64,000 nucleotides of DNA from Nocardioides piscis (GCF_011300215.1 NZ_CP049866.1:186001-250000); one strand, 5' to 3'; counted from the first letter of the stretch, positions 1 through 8,518 are shown. Numbers and translations: made by a program. The notes: a model not told the origin generated them from the letters alone.

Positions 1-1065
1 CTCCAGCGCTGCGATCGCCTCGTCGAAGGCCTTGCCGGCCGCTCGCCACGGCCCCGACGGCCCGCCACCCTCGGCGAGACCGAGCAGGTGCGGGACCAGG
101 TCAGCACTGAATCCCTCGCTGGCCTCGCGCGGGAGCAGGGAGGGCAGGTTGTCGATGGCGATGACCTCCAGCGGCGCACTGCCGTGATCCGGGTCGCCGC
201 CGTGCAGTCGCCGGACCGGCTCCTGCCACGTGGTGATCTCGGTGTTCACCGGCAGCATGTTGGTGGGGCCGGTCACGTCGCAGGTCACGTCGGCAAGGAC
301 CCGCAGCCGACGCTCGTGGTCGAGGTCCGCCCGCTCCACGAACGGAGCCGTCGGGGTGTGGGTGACCACGCAGTTGACCAGCAGGTCATGGCCGAGGAGC
401 GCCTGCTTGTGCAGGTCGCGCGTCTCCTGGCGGTCCCACCGGGTGATCGGGACGCCCGAGGTCATCAGTGCCCGCTGCGCACCGCGGCCGGATCGCCCAC
501 GCGCCCCGGTGACGAGCCCCAGCAGCTGATCGGCCCCGTCCTTGCCGGCCTGCTCCAGCTCCGCGTCGAGCTCGTGCTTGCCCATGGGGGCGAGCGGCGC
601 GTCGAGCCTGCCGGCCAGGTGCAGGACGCCCAGCGCGGCACCGACATATCCGGCCCAGTAGCCGAACGCGACCACTCGCCTGCCGTCGGCGTCGGTGAGG
701 TATTCGATGTCGAGCAACCGACCCCCGCCACGGCGGAACCTCTCCAGGGTCGCCCGGGCGTCCTCCTGCCCCTTGAACGCGTGCGCGAAGTAGATGTGCC
801 GGTGGTGCAGCGACGCCGGCTCGTCGGGGAGCTCCTTGATCCCGAGGACATAGGCGTCGTGGGGCGCCTCTGTCCAGGTGCCCTCACCCACGACGAACGC
901 CCCGGCGGCAGCATACTCCTCGGTCTCGAAGATCCGTTGGGGTGAGTCCTCGACGGTCACCTCGAACCCGGCGTCGAGCAACAGCGGGACGTCGGCGGGC
1001 ACGACGGGCGCGCGCCGCTCGGTGTCGCGGGACTCGGACCTGATCCACACATGGACGGGCTGCAT
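1..1065 (-). CDS. Saccharopine dehydrogenase (L-lysine-forming type), 3' end beyond window
   Basis: The minus frame is open from an ATG at 1065 to the window edge, giving 355 residues of a family usually about 370 long, so only the last few residues are missing. It reads like fungal Lys1-type saccharopine dehydrogenase: an N-terminal MQPVHVWIRSE strand, HHRHIYFAHAFKGQ near residue 90, and RRGGGRLLDIEYLTD followed by VVAFGYWAGYVGAALG, then a Rossmann half. The family interconverts saccharopine with lysine and 2-oxoglutarate using NAD. In bacteria it may act in lysine breakdown or on another substrate; the sequence cannot settle which. An in-frame GTG lies upstream, but the ATG matches the usual family N-terminus. 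The gene is divergent from the GAF-ANTAR pair across about 220 bp. Confidence 0.85.
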   Translation of the reverse strand, partial: MQPVHVWIRSESRDTERRAPVVPADVPLLLDAGFEVTVEDSPQRIFETEEYAAAGAFVVGEGTWTEAPHDAYVLGIKELPDEPASLHHRHIYFAHAFKGQEDARATLERFRRGGGRLLDIEYLTDADGRRVVAFGYWAGYVGAALGVLHLAGRLDAPLAPMGKHELDAELEQAGKDGADQLLGLVTGARGRSGRGAQRALMTSGVPITRWDRQETRDLHKQALLGHDLLVNCVVTHTPTAPFVERADLDHERRLRVLADVTCDVTGPTNMLPVNTEITTWQEPVRRLHGGDPDHGSAPLEVIAIDNLPSLLPREASEGFSADLVPHLLGLAEGGGPSGPWRAAGKAFDEAIAALE

Positions 1066-1287
1066 GCGGCCCAGAATGCCATTGCCGGTCGCCGCCACAC
1101 CGCTCAGCACGGGTACGGCGGTCGCCCGTCCGGCCGACAGGCGGCTGCGCCGGGCTCCGGACCCAATCGGGGGGCCTGGATCCACACAGGAAGTCCCCGG
1201 GCAAGAGGGGTCCCGACCTGCTGACGGGACTACGCTTGTTGCTCCGCTGCCGCCCGGCGGCGTGACCAGCGTGTGAGGATCGACCCC

Positions 1288-2058
1288 GTGAGTGCTTCGT
1301 TGGACGTCATCAAGGCTGAGCTGACCGCCGCGATGACCAACAGCGAGCGCGGAATCGCCGCTGCCGACCAGCTGTGCTCCACCTGCGTCGGCCTGATCGG
1401 CGTTGACGGCGCAGCGCTGTCGATGGTCCATGAGGGCTCGTCCACCGGGACGTTCGGATCAAGCAGCGAGGCCAGCCGTCGCCTGGACGAATACCAGTTC
1501 ACCTTCGGCGAGGGGCCCTGCCTGGATGCCGTGGCCACGCGCGAGACGGTCCTGGTTCCCAACCTCGCCTCGCCGCAGGAACGGCGATGGCCCCTGCTGA
1601 AGGGGGCGCTGCTCGACGACGGGGTCCGTGGAGTCTTCGCCATGCCCGTCATGATCATGTCCGTGTGCGTCGGGGCACTGGACCTGTTCCGATCGACCCC
1701 TGGGCCGTTGGATCGCGACGCCCTGGCCGGTGCCAAGCTGGCCGCGGAGCTGGCCGCTGCGCCGTTGCTCGACCTGATTGCCGGGGCGGGGGAACTCAGC
1801 GCCGACGAGGACTCCATGGTCCGGAGGATGGGGAGCGAACCCGACCACCTGGCCGAGCTCGACCGGGTGGAGATCTACCAGGCGACCGGGATTCTCATCT
1901 CGGCCCTCGACGTCGACGCGACCGAGGCACTGGTGCGCCTGCGGGCTCATGCCATCGCTACGGGGCAGACCGCGATCGAGGTCGCGCGGGCCGTCGTCGA
2001 GCGCAGGCTCATGCTGGAGCGGGACACCAGCGGCGGTGCGGGAGGTGGCACGAGGTGA
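1288..2058 (+). CDS. GAF-ANTAR regulator 1
   Basis: Cytosolic GAF-ANTAR protein of about 256 residues. The GAF domain (about 20-170) has the usual FGEGPCLDAVATRETVLVPNL block and a MPVMI-GALDLF strand. The C-terminal helices (DRVEIYQATGILIS, then an alanine-rich AHAIATGQTAIEVARAVV) form an ANTAR domain. ANTAR domains bind paired hairpins in RNA and act as antiterminators; the GAF part probably senses a ligand or redox signal. I prefer the GTG at 1288 because TGAGGA lies about 8 nt upstream; the in-frame GTG at 1273 has no such site. The stop overlaps the start of the second GAF-ANTAR gene by 4 nt (GTGA), so the two are translationally coupled. The target RNA is unknown. Confidence 0.85.
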   Translation: MSASLDVIKAELTAAMTNSERGIAAADQLCSTCVGLIGVDGAALSMVHEGSSTGTFGSSSEASRRLDEYQFTFGEGPCLDAVATRETVLVPNLASPQERRWPLLKGALLDDGVRGVFAMPVMIMSVCVGALDLFRSTPGPLDRDALAGAKLAAELAAAPLLDLIAGAGELSADEDSMVRRMGSEPDHLAELDRVEIYQATGILISALDVDATEALVRLRAHAIATGQTAIEVARAVVERRLMLERDTSGGAGGGTR

Positions 2059-2807
2059 GCGAGAATCGGGAACGCGAGATCATCCGCGCCTTCGTGGAGA
2101 TGTCGAACGAGCTCGTCGATGACTATGACGTCGTCGATGTGCTCAAGCAGCTGACGGATCACTGCGCCCGTCTGCTCGACGTCGCCTCTGCAGGACTGCT
2201 CCTGGCTGACGGCCGCGGTGTGTTGCACCTCGCCGCTTCTTCCTCAGATCGAGTTCACCAGCTGGAGGTCTTCCAGCTCCAGCGCGACGAGGGACCCTGC
2301 CTGGACTGCTTCCGCGACGGGCACCAGGTGCTGGTCCCTGATCTGGCGGACGAGGAGCAGCGGTGGCCGCAGTTCTCCCGGGCCGCACAGGAGGTGGGCT
2401 ATCGCTCAGTCCATGCACTCCCCATGGTGCTCACGGGGCACGTCCTGGGGGCGATGGGTCTGTTCGGGGACATGCCAGGCACCCTCGAGGACGATGACCT
2501 CGCCCTCGCCCAGGCCCTCCTCCACGTCGCCAGCGTCGCCATCGTCAACGAGCGTTCCGCGACCGACCGCGCAACGGTCAACTCACAGCTGCAACGGGCA
2601 CTGAGCAGCCGCATCGTCGTCGAACAGGCCAAGGGGGTGATCGCTCACTCGGCGGACCTGGACATGGATCACGCGTTCGCCGTCCTGCGCCGCTACGCGC
2701 GTGACCACGGAATCAAGCTCAGCGTCCTGGCAAGCCAGGTGGTCGATCGCGAGCTCAGGAGCGAGGTGCTCGTGCAGCATGCGAGAGCCGTCGCCATACT
2801 CCACTGA
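2055..2807 (+). CDS. GAF-ANTAR regulator 2
   Basis: A 250-residue paralogue of the preceding gene, starting at a GTG inside its stop codon. The GAF domain spans about residues 20-165 (QRDEGPCLDCFRDGHQVLVPDL, then ALPMVLTGHVLGAMGLFG). A canonical ANTAR follows (about 185-240), with SRIVVEQAKGVIAHSADLDM and a three-helix tail. The EGPCLD Cys is shared with regulator 1, and this protein has a second nearby Cys (EGPCLDC). The likely role is ligand-controlled transcription antitermination, perhaps as a heterodimer with the neighbour, which is inference from the coupling. A strong inverted repeat follows at 2858-2900. Confidence 0.87.
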   Translation: MSENREREIIRAFVEMSNELVDDYDVVDVLKQLTDHCARLLDVASAGLLLADGRGVLHLAASSSDRVHQLEVFQLQRDEGPCLDCFRDGHQVLVPDLADEEQRWPQFSRAAQEVGYRSVHALPMVLTGHVLGAMGLFGDMPGTLEDDDLALAQALLHVASVAIVNERSATDRATVNSQLQRALSSRIVVEQAKGVIAHSADLDMDHAFAVLRRYARDHGIKLSVLASQVVDRELRSEVLVQHARAVAILH

Positions 2808-2857
2808 GCCGGTCCGCCGCGAGCTTGCTGGCCCGCCCACAGCCCGGCGTGCGCACT

Positions 2858-2900
2858 GACTGTGGACCTGGTGTCACGGAGCGACACCAAGTCCACAGTC
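2858..2900. terminator. Bidirectional hairpin terminator
   Basis: An 18-bp stem with one mismatch (2858-2875 with 2883-2900) around a 7-nt loop, in the gap between two convergent genes. There is no clear U-tract, as is common in actinomycetes. It probably ends both transcripts. Confidence 0.75.
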
Positions 2901-2912
2901 AAGCGTTGCCGG

Positions 2913-3470
2913 CTACTGCGCGACCCAGTCGGTGAAGCTGCGGGGCGCGCGAAGCCAGTCGACCAGCCCCTTGCTCGTGCCGTCGGAACGGGTTCCGGCG
3001 ACGCGCACGGCCACCCGGACACGCTCGGGTGATCCGAGGGTGGTGGTGGCGACCCGCATCCGGACCTGCTCGTCGGCGAAGTCGAGCGAGAGGTCATAGC
3101 TGCCCTTCACCCGTCGGCCCCAGTTGTGCGAACCGAACCCGTCGGTCTTCAGGAGCGTGTAGTCGGTTCCGACGAAGTAGCCGCCGACGAACACATATTC
3201 CGGGCCGCGGCGAGCAGGGTCGGTGTCGAGATAGACGGCGCCCGACGAGCCCGATCGGAACGACCTGCGCAGGTTGGTGTGGGTGGTGACGATCCGGATG
3301 TCGTCGGTGCCGTGATCGACCTCGACCGAGCGGAGGTCGACACCGTGGTTGATGTCGCGGGGGTCCTTGACCCCGATGGAGTCGGCGTTGGCACTCGGAG
3401 CCGTCGCGAGGGAGAAGGCTGCGGCTGGAACGGCCACGAGGGCGACGAGTGCGGCGAAGGTGGAGCGCAT
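2913..3470 (-). CDS. Secreted protein of unknown function
   Basis: A 185-residue protein with a clear N-terminal signal peptide: MRSTF, a hydrophobic stretch to about residue 22, then an A-rich cleavage region ending near SANA-DS. The mature part is rich in beta-prone segments (IRIVTTHTNLRR, GAVYLDTDP, EYVFVGGYFVGTDYTLLKT, VRVAVRVAGT) and contains no catalytic motif I recognise. The sequence suggests one small exported beta-sandwich domain. An ATG at 3470 is chosen because it opens directly on the signal peptide; the frame is open further upstream. It converges on the GAF-ANTAR pair and is divergent from the phosphoesterase. Confidence 0.8.
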   Translation of the reverse strand: MRSTFAALVALVAVPAAAFSLATAPSANADSIGVKDPRDINHGVDLRSVEVDHGTDDIRIVTTHTNLRRSFRSGSSGAVYLDTDPARRGPEYVFVGGYFVGTDYTLLKTDGFGSHNWGRRVKGSYDLSLDFADEQVRMRVATTTLGSPERVRVAVRVAGTRSDGTSKGLVDWLRAPRSFTDWVAQ

Positions 3471-3605
3471 GGGACTGTCCGTTCTGGTTTCGTGGTGTCC
3501 GCTCCCGGTTCGACAGCGGCACAGACTGAGACGTCTGGGCGCCGGCAAAGGTTCGCCTCGGCCCGAAGTTGTCCAGACAGGTGCACCGCGGCTTCACTGG
3601 ATCCC

Positions 3606-4118
3606 ATGTCGACCCGGTTGCTCATCCTCGCCGACACCCACCTGCCCAAGCATGCTCGCGACCTGCCGGCCGAGGTATGGCGACATGTCGAGACCGCTGA
3701 CGTCGTCATCCACGCCGGCGACTGGGTGGACGAGCGCCTGCTGGACGAGCTCGAGACCAGGGCCAGGAGCCTGGTCGGCGTCTGGGGCAACAACGACCAC
3801 GGCGCCCTGCGCGACCGTCTCCCCGAGGTCGCGAGCGTCGAGATCGAGGGGATCCGCCTCGGGGTCGTGCACGAGACGGGGCAGGCCAAGGGGCGCGAAG
3901 AACGCTGCAGCGTCCAGTTCCCCGAGCTCGACGTCCTCGTCTTCGGGCACAGCCACATCCCCTGGGACACCACGACCGCCACCGGTCTGCGGTTGCTCAA
4001 CCCCGGCTCCCCCACCGACCGCCGCCGCCAGCCCTTCTGCACCTACCTGACGGCGACAGCCGACTCAGGAAGGCTCGGCGACGTGGTGCTGCACCGCGTC
4101 ACGAAGGCGACGTCGTAG
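3606..4118 (+). CDS. YfcE/MJ0936-type metallophosphoesterase
   Basis: A 170-residue calcineurin-like phosphoesterase of the small YfcE family. Metal-binding motifs appear in order: ILADTHL (D-x-H, residues 8-10), HAGDW (about 37-41), GNND-H (about 61-64), VVHETG (about 88) and GHSHIPW (about 116-122). The family hydrolyses phosphodiesters with a dinuclear metal centre; the substrate is unknown here. Length matches the family. The last 20 nt overlap the 3' end of the convergent EVE-like gene. Confidence 0.88.
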   Translation: MSTRLLILADTHLPKHARDLPAEVWRHVETADVVIHAGDWVDERLLDELETRARSLVGVWGNNDHGALRDRLPEVASVEIEGIRLGVVHETGQAKGREERCSVQFPELDVLVFGHSHIPWDTTTATGLRLLNPGSPTDRRRQPFCTYLTATADSGRLGDVVLHRVTKATS

Positions 4119-4578
4119 GCCAGTCCAACAGCCCCGACAGCGCGGCCAGCTGGTCCCTGGAGACCCACGACGGGTTGGAGGCCTGCGGCTGCACCAGCAC
4201 CTCGAGGTCACCGACGCCGGCGGCCCTGATCGCCTCGACGGAGACCCCGTCGGCCAGCAGCTCGACATGGAGCGGCACCTCCAGCTTGCCGACATCCCAG
4301 CTCGCCACCTCGCCGAGGATGGCGCGGATCGGGCCGGTCACCCGCCCCAGCCCCCAGATCCCCCGCGCCAGCTGCCGGCCGTCTCCCGAGATCCAGAGGA
4401 TCGCCGGGTCGTCAGCCGCCATCATCCGGCTTCGGTAGTTGTCCGCCACGCAGAACCTGGTGATCGGCTCGAGGTCCCGGTCGAGGATCGCTGTGGTCAC
4501 CCCGGGGTTCACCTTCGGCTGGCACTTGATCACCCATGCGCCCAGCGTCTCGGGGTTGATGAGCCTCGGACCGGTCAT
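4099..4578 (-). CDS. EVE/PUA-like domain protein
   Basis: A 159-residue cytosolic protein. The LGAWVIKCQPKVNPG opening followed later by ARGIWGLGRVTGPI resembles the W-x-x-K and GIxGIGxV elements of EVE domains, a PUA-like fold that binds modified bases. This assignment is by motif shape only and is moderate. The ATG at 4578 overlaps the stop of the upstream DUF1905 gene (ATGA), so the two form a coupled operon. Its stop lies inside the end of the convergent phosphoesterase gene. Confidence 0.75.
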   Translation of the reverse strand: MTGPRLINPETLGAWVIKCQPKVNPGVTTAILDRDLEPITRFCVADNYRSRMMAADDPAILWISGDGRQLARGIWGLGRVTGPIRAILGEVASWDVGKLEVPLHVELLADGVSVEAIRAAGVGDLEVLVQPQASNPSWVSRDQLAALSGLLDWPTTSPS

Positions 4579-4868
4579 CGACCGACCTCCACGTGCAGGT
4601 CCACCACGTCGCCCAGCGCGACGCCCTCGGCACGACGCACGGCATCCTTGAGCGGGAGGAAGTAGGTCCCCTCTCGCGGGAACATCGACGTGGTGAAGGT
4701 GGTCTCCCCCAGCCGCGCGGTCACCGGGACCACCCCCCAGTAGGCCACCTCGGCCTTGACCTCGTCGACCAGGTCGGCCTCGTCCGGGGGCAGCTGGACG
4801 AAGTGGTAGGGCGCGGGCCCCCGCCACTCCACGACCTCACCGGCGAACTCGAGCTCCACGACCGCCAC
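4575..4868 (-). CDS. DUF1905 domain protein
   Basis: A 97-residue single-domain protein matching DUF1905: an N-terminal strand ELEFAGEVVEWRGPAPYHFVQLP, then VPVTARLGETTFTTSMFP, then GTYFLPLKDAVRRAEGVALGD and a terminal VDLHVEV strand. The family is a small beta-barrel, sometimes fused to a bacteriocin-protection (OmdA-type) domain; its biochemical function is unknown. I chose the GTG at 4868 because GGAGA lies about 10 nt upstream; a second GTG sits 9 nt downstream. Coupled by 4 nt to the EVE-like gene. Confidence 0.8.
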   Translation of the reverse strand: MAVVELEFAGEVVEWRGPAPYHFVQLPPDEADLVDEVKAEVAYWGVVPVTARLGETTFTTSMFPREGTYFLPLKDAVRRAEGVALGDVVDLHVEVGR

Positions 4869-4902
4869 GATAGAGCGGTCTCCCGGTGACCCGTGCGCCT
4901 TC

Positions 4903-6138
4903 CTACGTCCGCCGGTGGAACCTGAGATCCCCGTTGGGCAGACGGTCGTGCAGATAGCGGTCGTCGTGGGCCAGGTGATGGTGGTGGCTGCAGAGAAGCA
5001 CTGCATTGGACAGGTCGGTCGCGCCTCCCCGGCTCCACGCGTGCAGATGGTGTGCCTCGGCCCAGTCGGCGGGGATGTCGCACCCGACTGCCCGGCAGCG
5101 CTTGTCGCGGAACGCGAGGGCTCGGCGTTGCGCCGCGGTGAAGAGCCGCTGGGCGCGACCGAGGTCGAGGATCTGCGACTTCGCGCCCAGCACGACCGGG
5201 ACGATCTTGGCAGTGCAGGCCAGCCTGCGCGCCTGGCCAGCGGTGATCCGGCCGTCGGAGCCGGTGGTGGCGACGCCGAGGCCGCTCAGCAGCTCCTCGA
5301 GCGGGATGGTCACCAGCACCGTGGTGGCCGTGCCGCCATGAGCGGGCAGCGCCGCCGGGTCGAGCTGCTCGAGCAGCGCGCAGAAGGCGTGCCCCAGGCG
5401 CGTGGCATAGGGCACCTCGCGCATCGCGTCGGTGTGTCCCGGCGACCCGTCGGGCCGGCGCGGGTTGGTGATCGCGTGGAGATAGGTCGTGAGTCGGTCG
5501 ACGGACGCCTCGGGCATGCGGATGCGGATGGTCGCCGTGCCGTCTCCGTGGGACTGGGTGGTGAGCCGGGTGGTCTGGCGGGCACGCCGCTCCTCCTCCT
5601 CTAGCTGACGGCGCTCGTGGTCCTCACCCACCTCCGGGGCGACTACGTCGAGGATGCGGCGCCCCAGCACCCGCAGAGCTCGCGGCGCGTATGTCGATGC
5701 GTGCCCGACCAGGACCTGCTCAGCGCGCGCCAACACCTCCACCCCCACGTCGTCGGGCAGCGCGTCGAGAGCCCGCGCGATCGTGTCTGCCTGCTCGGTC
5801 GAGACCTCTCCGGCGCGATGGGCAGCGGCCACCACTGACCAGCGTTGGTCGAGCGCCTGCGCCAGGGCCATCGTGCGGCGCGCCATCCCCCGGTCGACTC
5901 GGGCGGCGTGCTGCAGCCACGTCCCGATGTCGCGGGCGCCGGACTTCTCTGCCACGTCGCCAGCCACCGCCAGCAGACGCAGCCGAGTAGCGGCGATCCT
6001 GGTCTCGAGCCTCATGAGCGCCCGCAAGGACTCGGCCTTCTCATCCGGTGATAGCCACAGGAACTCGATCCCGTCCATCCGGTCCAGCGCCGTGTCGATC
6101 TCACGCTCGCACTCGCGAACCAGTGATCGTGTCGTCAT
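4903..6138 (-). CDS. DUF222 / HNH endonuclease (13E12 repeat family)
   Basis: A 411-residue protein. Residues about 20-320 are a helical DUF222 domain; residues about 345-400 are an HNH nuclease (CRAVGCDIPADWAEAHHLHAW, then NAVLLCSHHHHLAHDD), with the Cys pairs and His residues expected for a zinc-bearing HNH fold. This family is highly amplified in actinobacteria and its role is unresolved. In mycobacteria some 13E12 copies are preceded by LexA boxes; a similar site lies 185 bp upstream here at 6323-6338. The gene is intact, and no flanking repeats or integrase were seen. Confidence 0.9.
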   Translation of the reverse strand: MTTRSLVRECEREIDTALDRMDGIEFLWLSPDEKAESLRALMRLETRIAATRLRLLAVAGDVAEKSGARDIGTWLQHAARVDRGMARRTMALAQALDQRWSVVAAAHRAGEVSTEQADTIARALDALPDDVGVEVLARAEQVLVGHASTYAPRALRVLGRRILDVVAPEVGEDHERRQLEEEERRARQTTRLTTQSHGDGTATIRIRMPEASVDRLTTYLHAITNPRRPDGSPGHTDAMREVPYATRLGHAFCALLEQLDPAALPAHGGTATTVLVTIPLEELLSGLGVATTGSDGRITAGQARRLACTAKIVPVVLGAKSQILDLGRAQRLFTAAQRRALAFRDKRCRAVGCDIPADWAEAHHLHAWSRGGATDLSNAVLLCSHHHHLAHDDRYLHDRLPNGDLRFHRRT

Positions 6139-6484
6139 CCGGCTGGCCTCCGATCGCGGTGGGGAGTGTCACCACCGGCCCGGGATCGGTTGCGGTGGGT
6201 TCCCCGAGGCTTTGTCGGGCTGCGCCAGTCCGACACGCGTGAGCCGTTCGGCGTCCGGGGCACATCCGGTTCTCTGCGTGTCTCCTGCCCCTTCTCCAGG
6301 GACGGGTGCCAGTACCCTTCAATCGTACACCTGTTCGAACGCTCTACACAAGCCCGCTTCCCCACAATCTCCCCCTCGCGCCCACCACTCCCGCCCTTGT
6401 GTGGGCGCGGCTGGTGAGGGAGGAGGCCGACGACAGGTGAGCGGACCGCTGCTCCCCGTGAAGCACTTCGCCGCCAGTGAGGGC
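6139..6484. other. 346-bp intergenic region with LexA-like box
   Basis: No gene is supported here. The central part (about 6300-6380) is less GC-rich than its surroundings and holds the LexA-like palindrome at 6323-6338. The region upstream of the subtilase stop (6400-6484) shows nothing further that I recognise. Confidence 0.6.
6323..6338. promoter_or_regulatory. LexA-like SOS box
   Basis: TCGTACACCTGTTCGA matches the actinobacterial LexA consensus TCGAAC-N4-GTTCGA at 11 of 12 defined positions. It lies upstream of the DUF222-HNH gene, 185 bp from its ATG, so a long leader would be implied. Confidence 0.5.
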
Positions 6485-7984
6485 CTAGCGCCTCTTCTTC
6501 CCCACCGTCAGCGCGTGGACGCAGGTCAGCGCCGCCTTGGTGTCCACCATCCCGACCCCGGAGTGGATGTCGAAGCCAGGAGTCATCATGTCGACGGCAG
6601 TCGACGTCAGGCACTGCTTCACCTCGACCGGGGTCGCCTGCGGGTTGGCCTCGAGCATGAGCGCAGTGACACCCGCGACGTGGGGCGACGACATCGACGT
6701 GCCGGAGATGCAGAAGTAGCCGGGCTGCTGGATCTCCGCACACTCGGTGAGCGGGGCCAGCACGGACGGGGACAGGGCGGCCATGATCGTGTCGCCCGGC
6801 GCCACCACGTCGACCTGCGGTCCGGTGCCGTCGGCCGCGCCACGGCTCGAGAAGTCGGTGATCTCCTGCCCGGGCACACATCCCGAGGAGTCGACCGACT
6901 TGCACGCCGCGCCCACGAGGACTGCCCCGTTGGCCGCGTCGTGGTAGCCGCCGATCGTCCCCGGCTCGGGGCCGTCGTTGCCGGCGGAGAAGACGACGTG
7001 CACGCCGTTGTCCACCACGGTGGCGATCATCGCCGACATCGCGTCGAAGTCGGTCGGCTCACCGCAGTCGAGGCCCAGGCAGTTGGGCTCGGTCGGGAGG
7101 AGGCCCCAGGAGTTCTGCGTGATGTCGATGCCGCTCTCCTCGCGGTGGCGGATCGTCCAGTCGAACGCCGCGAGCGCGGCCTCCTCCCAGTCGATGTCGT
7201 CGACGATGCCGAAGCCGGGAGTCGCCACCCGCATGGAGATGAAGTCGACGCCGGGCGCGACGCCGGCCAGGTCGGGACCGCCCTGCGACTCGGAGAGGCT
7301 GCCGTCGCCGCCGACGGTGCTGGCGACGTGGGTGCCGTGCCCGATCTCGTCCTGCAGCGCCAACGCCCCGGTGGACTCGGCATAGGCATCCCACTGGGCA
7401 GCCGTGAAGCCCGCCTGCTGGGCCGCCTCGGCATAGGAGAAGTTCAGTCCCTTGACCACGCGGTCGCCGAAGTCGGGATGGCCGGCGAAGATGCCGGAGT
7501 CGAGCACGGCCACGGTCACGCCATCGCCCGTCACGCCCGGGCGAGTGCCGGTGACCCGCTTCCCGCCGACCCGCGTCGTGTAGGCCGAGGGCTCCTCGAC
7601 ACCGATCGCGTTGATCTGCTCCTTGGAGGCATACAGGTGGGACACCAGCCGGCGCTGGGGCTCGACGGCGACGACACCAGGGAGCGCGCCGAGGAGGTCC
7701 ACCACGGGCAGCTCGGCAGTCACGGCCACGGCTCCGATGGTCGGCAGCTCGACCGCACGTTCGACACCGAGGTCCCGCAGCGCGCTGAGCGTGCCACCCG
7801 GGATCACCTCGCCCTCGAACGCCACGATGACCTTGCCGAGCCCGGCCTCGTCGGTCGGCCACGAGGGCACCTCGACCGCTGGCAGCTCGGGACTCGCGCC
7901 GGCGGACACCGGCACCATGGGCGCAGTGGCCGCGGTCACGAGGACGGCAACAAGAGCCGCAAGTCGTCGGGTGGATCGCAACAT
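6485..7984 (-). CDS. Secreted subtilisin-like serine protease (S8)
   Basis: A 499-residue exported peptidase. The signal peptide covers about residues 1-30 and an inhibitor_I9-like propeptide about 50-115. The catalytic domain has Asp162 (VAVLDSG), His216 (GHGTHVAS), the oxyanion Asn336 (SAGND) and nucleophile Ser430 (GTSMSSPHVAG). Four Cys in the catalytic domain may form disulphides. The ATG at 7984 is preferred because GGAGG lies 9 nt upstream; an in-frame TTG lies 9 nt earlier. There is no C-terminal anchor, so a soluble extracellular protease is expected. The gene stands alone. Confidence 0.93.
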   Translation of the reverse strand: MLRSTRRLAALVAVLVTAATAPMVPVSAGASPELPAVEVPSWPTDEAGLGKVIVAFEGEVIPGGTLSALRDLGVERAVELPTIGAVAVTAELPVVDLLGALPGVVAVEPQRRLVSHLYASKEQINAIGVEEPSAYTTRVGGKRVTGTRPGVTGDGVTVAVLDSGIFAGHPDFGDRVVKGLNFSYAEAAQQAGFTAAQWDAYAESTGALALQDEIGHGTHVASTVGGDGSLSESQGGPDLAGVAPGVDFISMRVATPGFGIVDDIDWEEAALAAFDWTIRHREESGIDITQNSWGLLPTEPNCLGLDCGEPTDFDAMSAMIATVVDNGVHVVFSAGNDGPEPGTIGGYHDAANGAVLVGAACKSVDSSGCVPGQEITDFSSRGAADGTGPQVDVVAPGDTIMAALSPSVLAPLTECAEIQQPGYFCISGTSMSSPHVAGVTALMLEANPQATPVEVKQCLTSTAVDMMTPGFDIHSGVGMVDTKAALTCVHALTVGKKRR

Positions 7985-8079
7985 CGTGGTCAACCTCCGC
8001 AGTGAGTCGTCAGAAGGTCAAACGAGTCGCGGGTCCGCGGGTTATCCCACCGGCAGGCGGCCGCCGTCGACGGGTCGGC

Positions 8080-8505
8080 TCAGTCGCCCCGCACCCGACT
8101 TCGCACGCACTCGACCAGCGCGCTGAGGTCGAGGCCGTACGTCGACCCGGAGCCCACCGCATACGACTCCAGCCGGCCCGCGGCGCGCTCGACGAGCCTC
8201 GCCGCGCCGACCGCGTTGCCGCGGGCGTGATGGGTGAGGCCGACGCACAGCTGCGCGAGTCCCTGCCACAGCGCGCGCTCCTCCTCGGGGCACGACTTCC
8301 AGCGGACCTCGAGGGCCTCATGAGCGGCGAACGGGCGTCCGTCGTCGAGCAGGCTGCGGGCATAGGCCAGCGTCGCCTCGGGTGACAGCGGCTCCTCGGA
8401 GATGGGCTCGACACCTGCGGCGCCGTAGGGCAACGGCCGCCCGAGCTTGTCGCGGGGTCGCGCCTGCTCGGCCCGGCCCTGCTCGTTGCGATCGCGGTCA
8501 GCCAT
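8080..8505 (-). CDS. DUF309 domain protein
   Basis: A 141-residue helical protein with the DUF309 core: SLLDDGRPFAAHEALEVRWK followed by LWQGLAQLCVGLTHHARGN and a C-terminal amphipathic helix. The conserved E/H residues (AHEALE, THHARGN) are those typical of the family; the function is unknown. The polar N-terminal 20 residues are low complexity. It lies 13 nt downstream of the MOSC gene in the same orientation and is probably cotranscribed. Confidence 0.85.
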   Translation of the reverse strand: MADRDRNEQGRAEQARPRDKLGRPLPYGAAGVEPISEEPLSPEATLAYARSLLDDGRPFAAHEALEVRWKSCPEEERALWQGLAQLCVGLTHHARGNAVGAARLVERAAGRLESYAVGSGSTYGLDLSALVECVRSRVRGD

Positions 8506-8518
8506 GTGGTCGGTCCTC

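Noticed and set aside
5654-8005. A 783-codon plus-strand frame.
   Set aside because: It runs through the complements of the HNH nuclease and the subtilase, both of which have full motif sets; the plus product has none.
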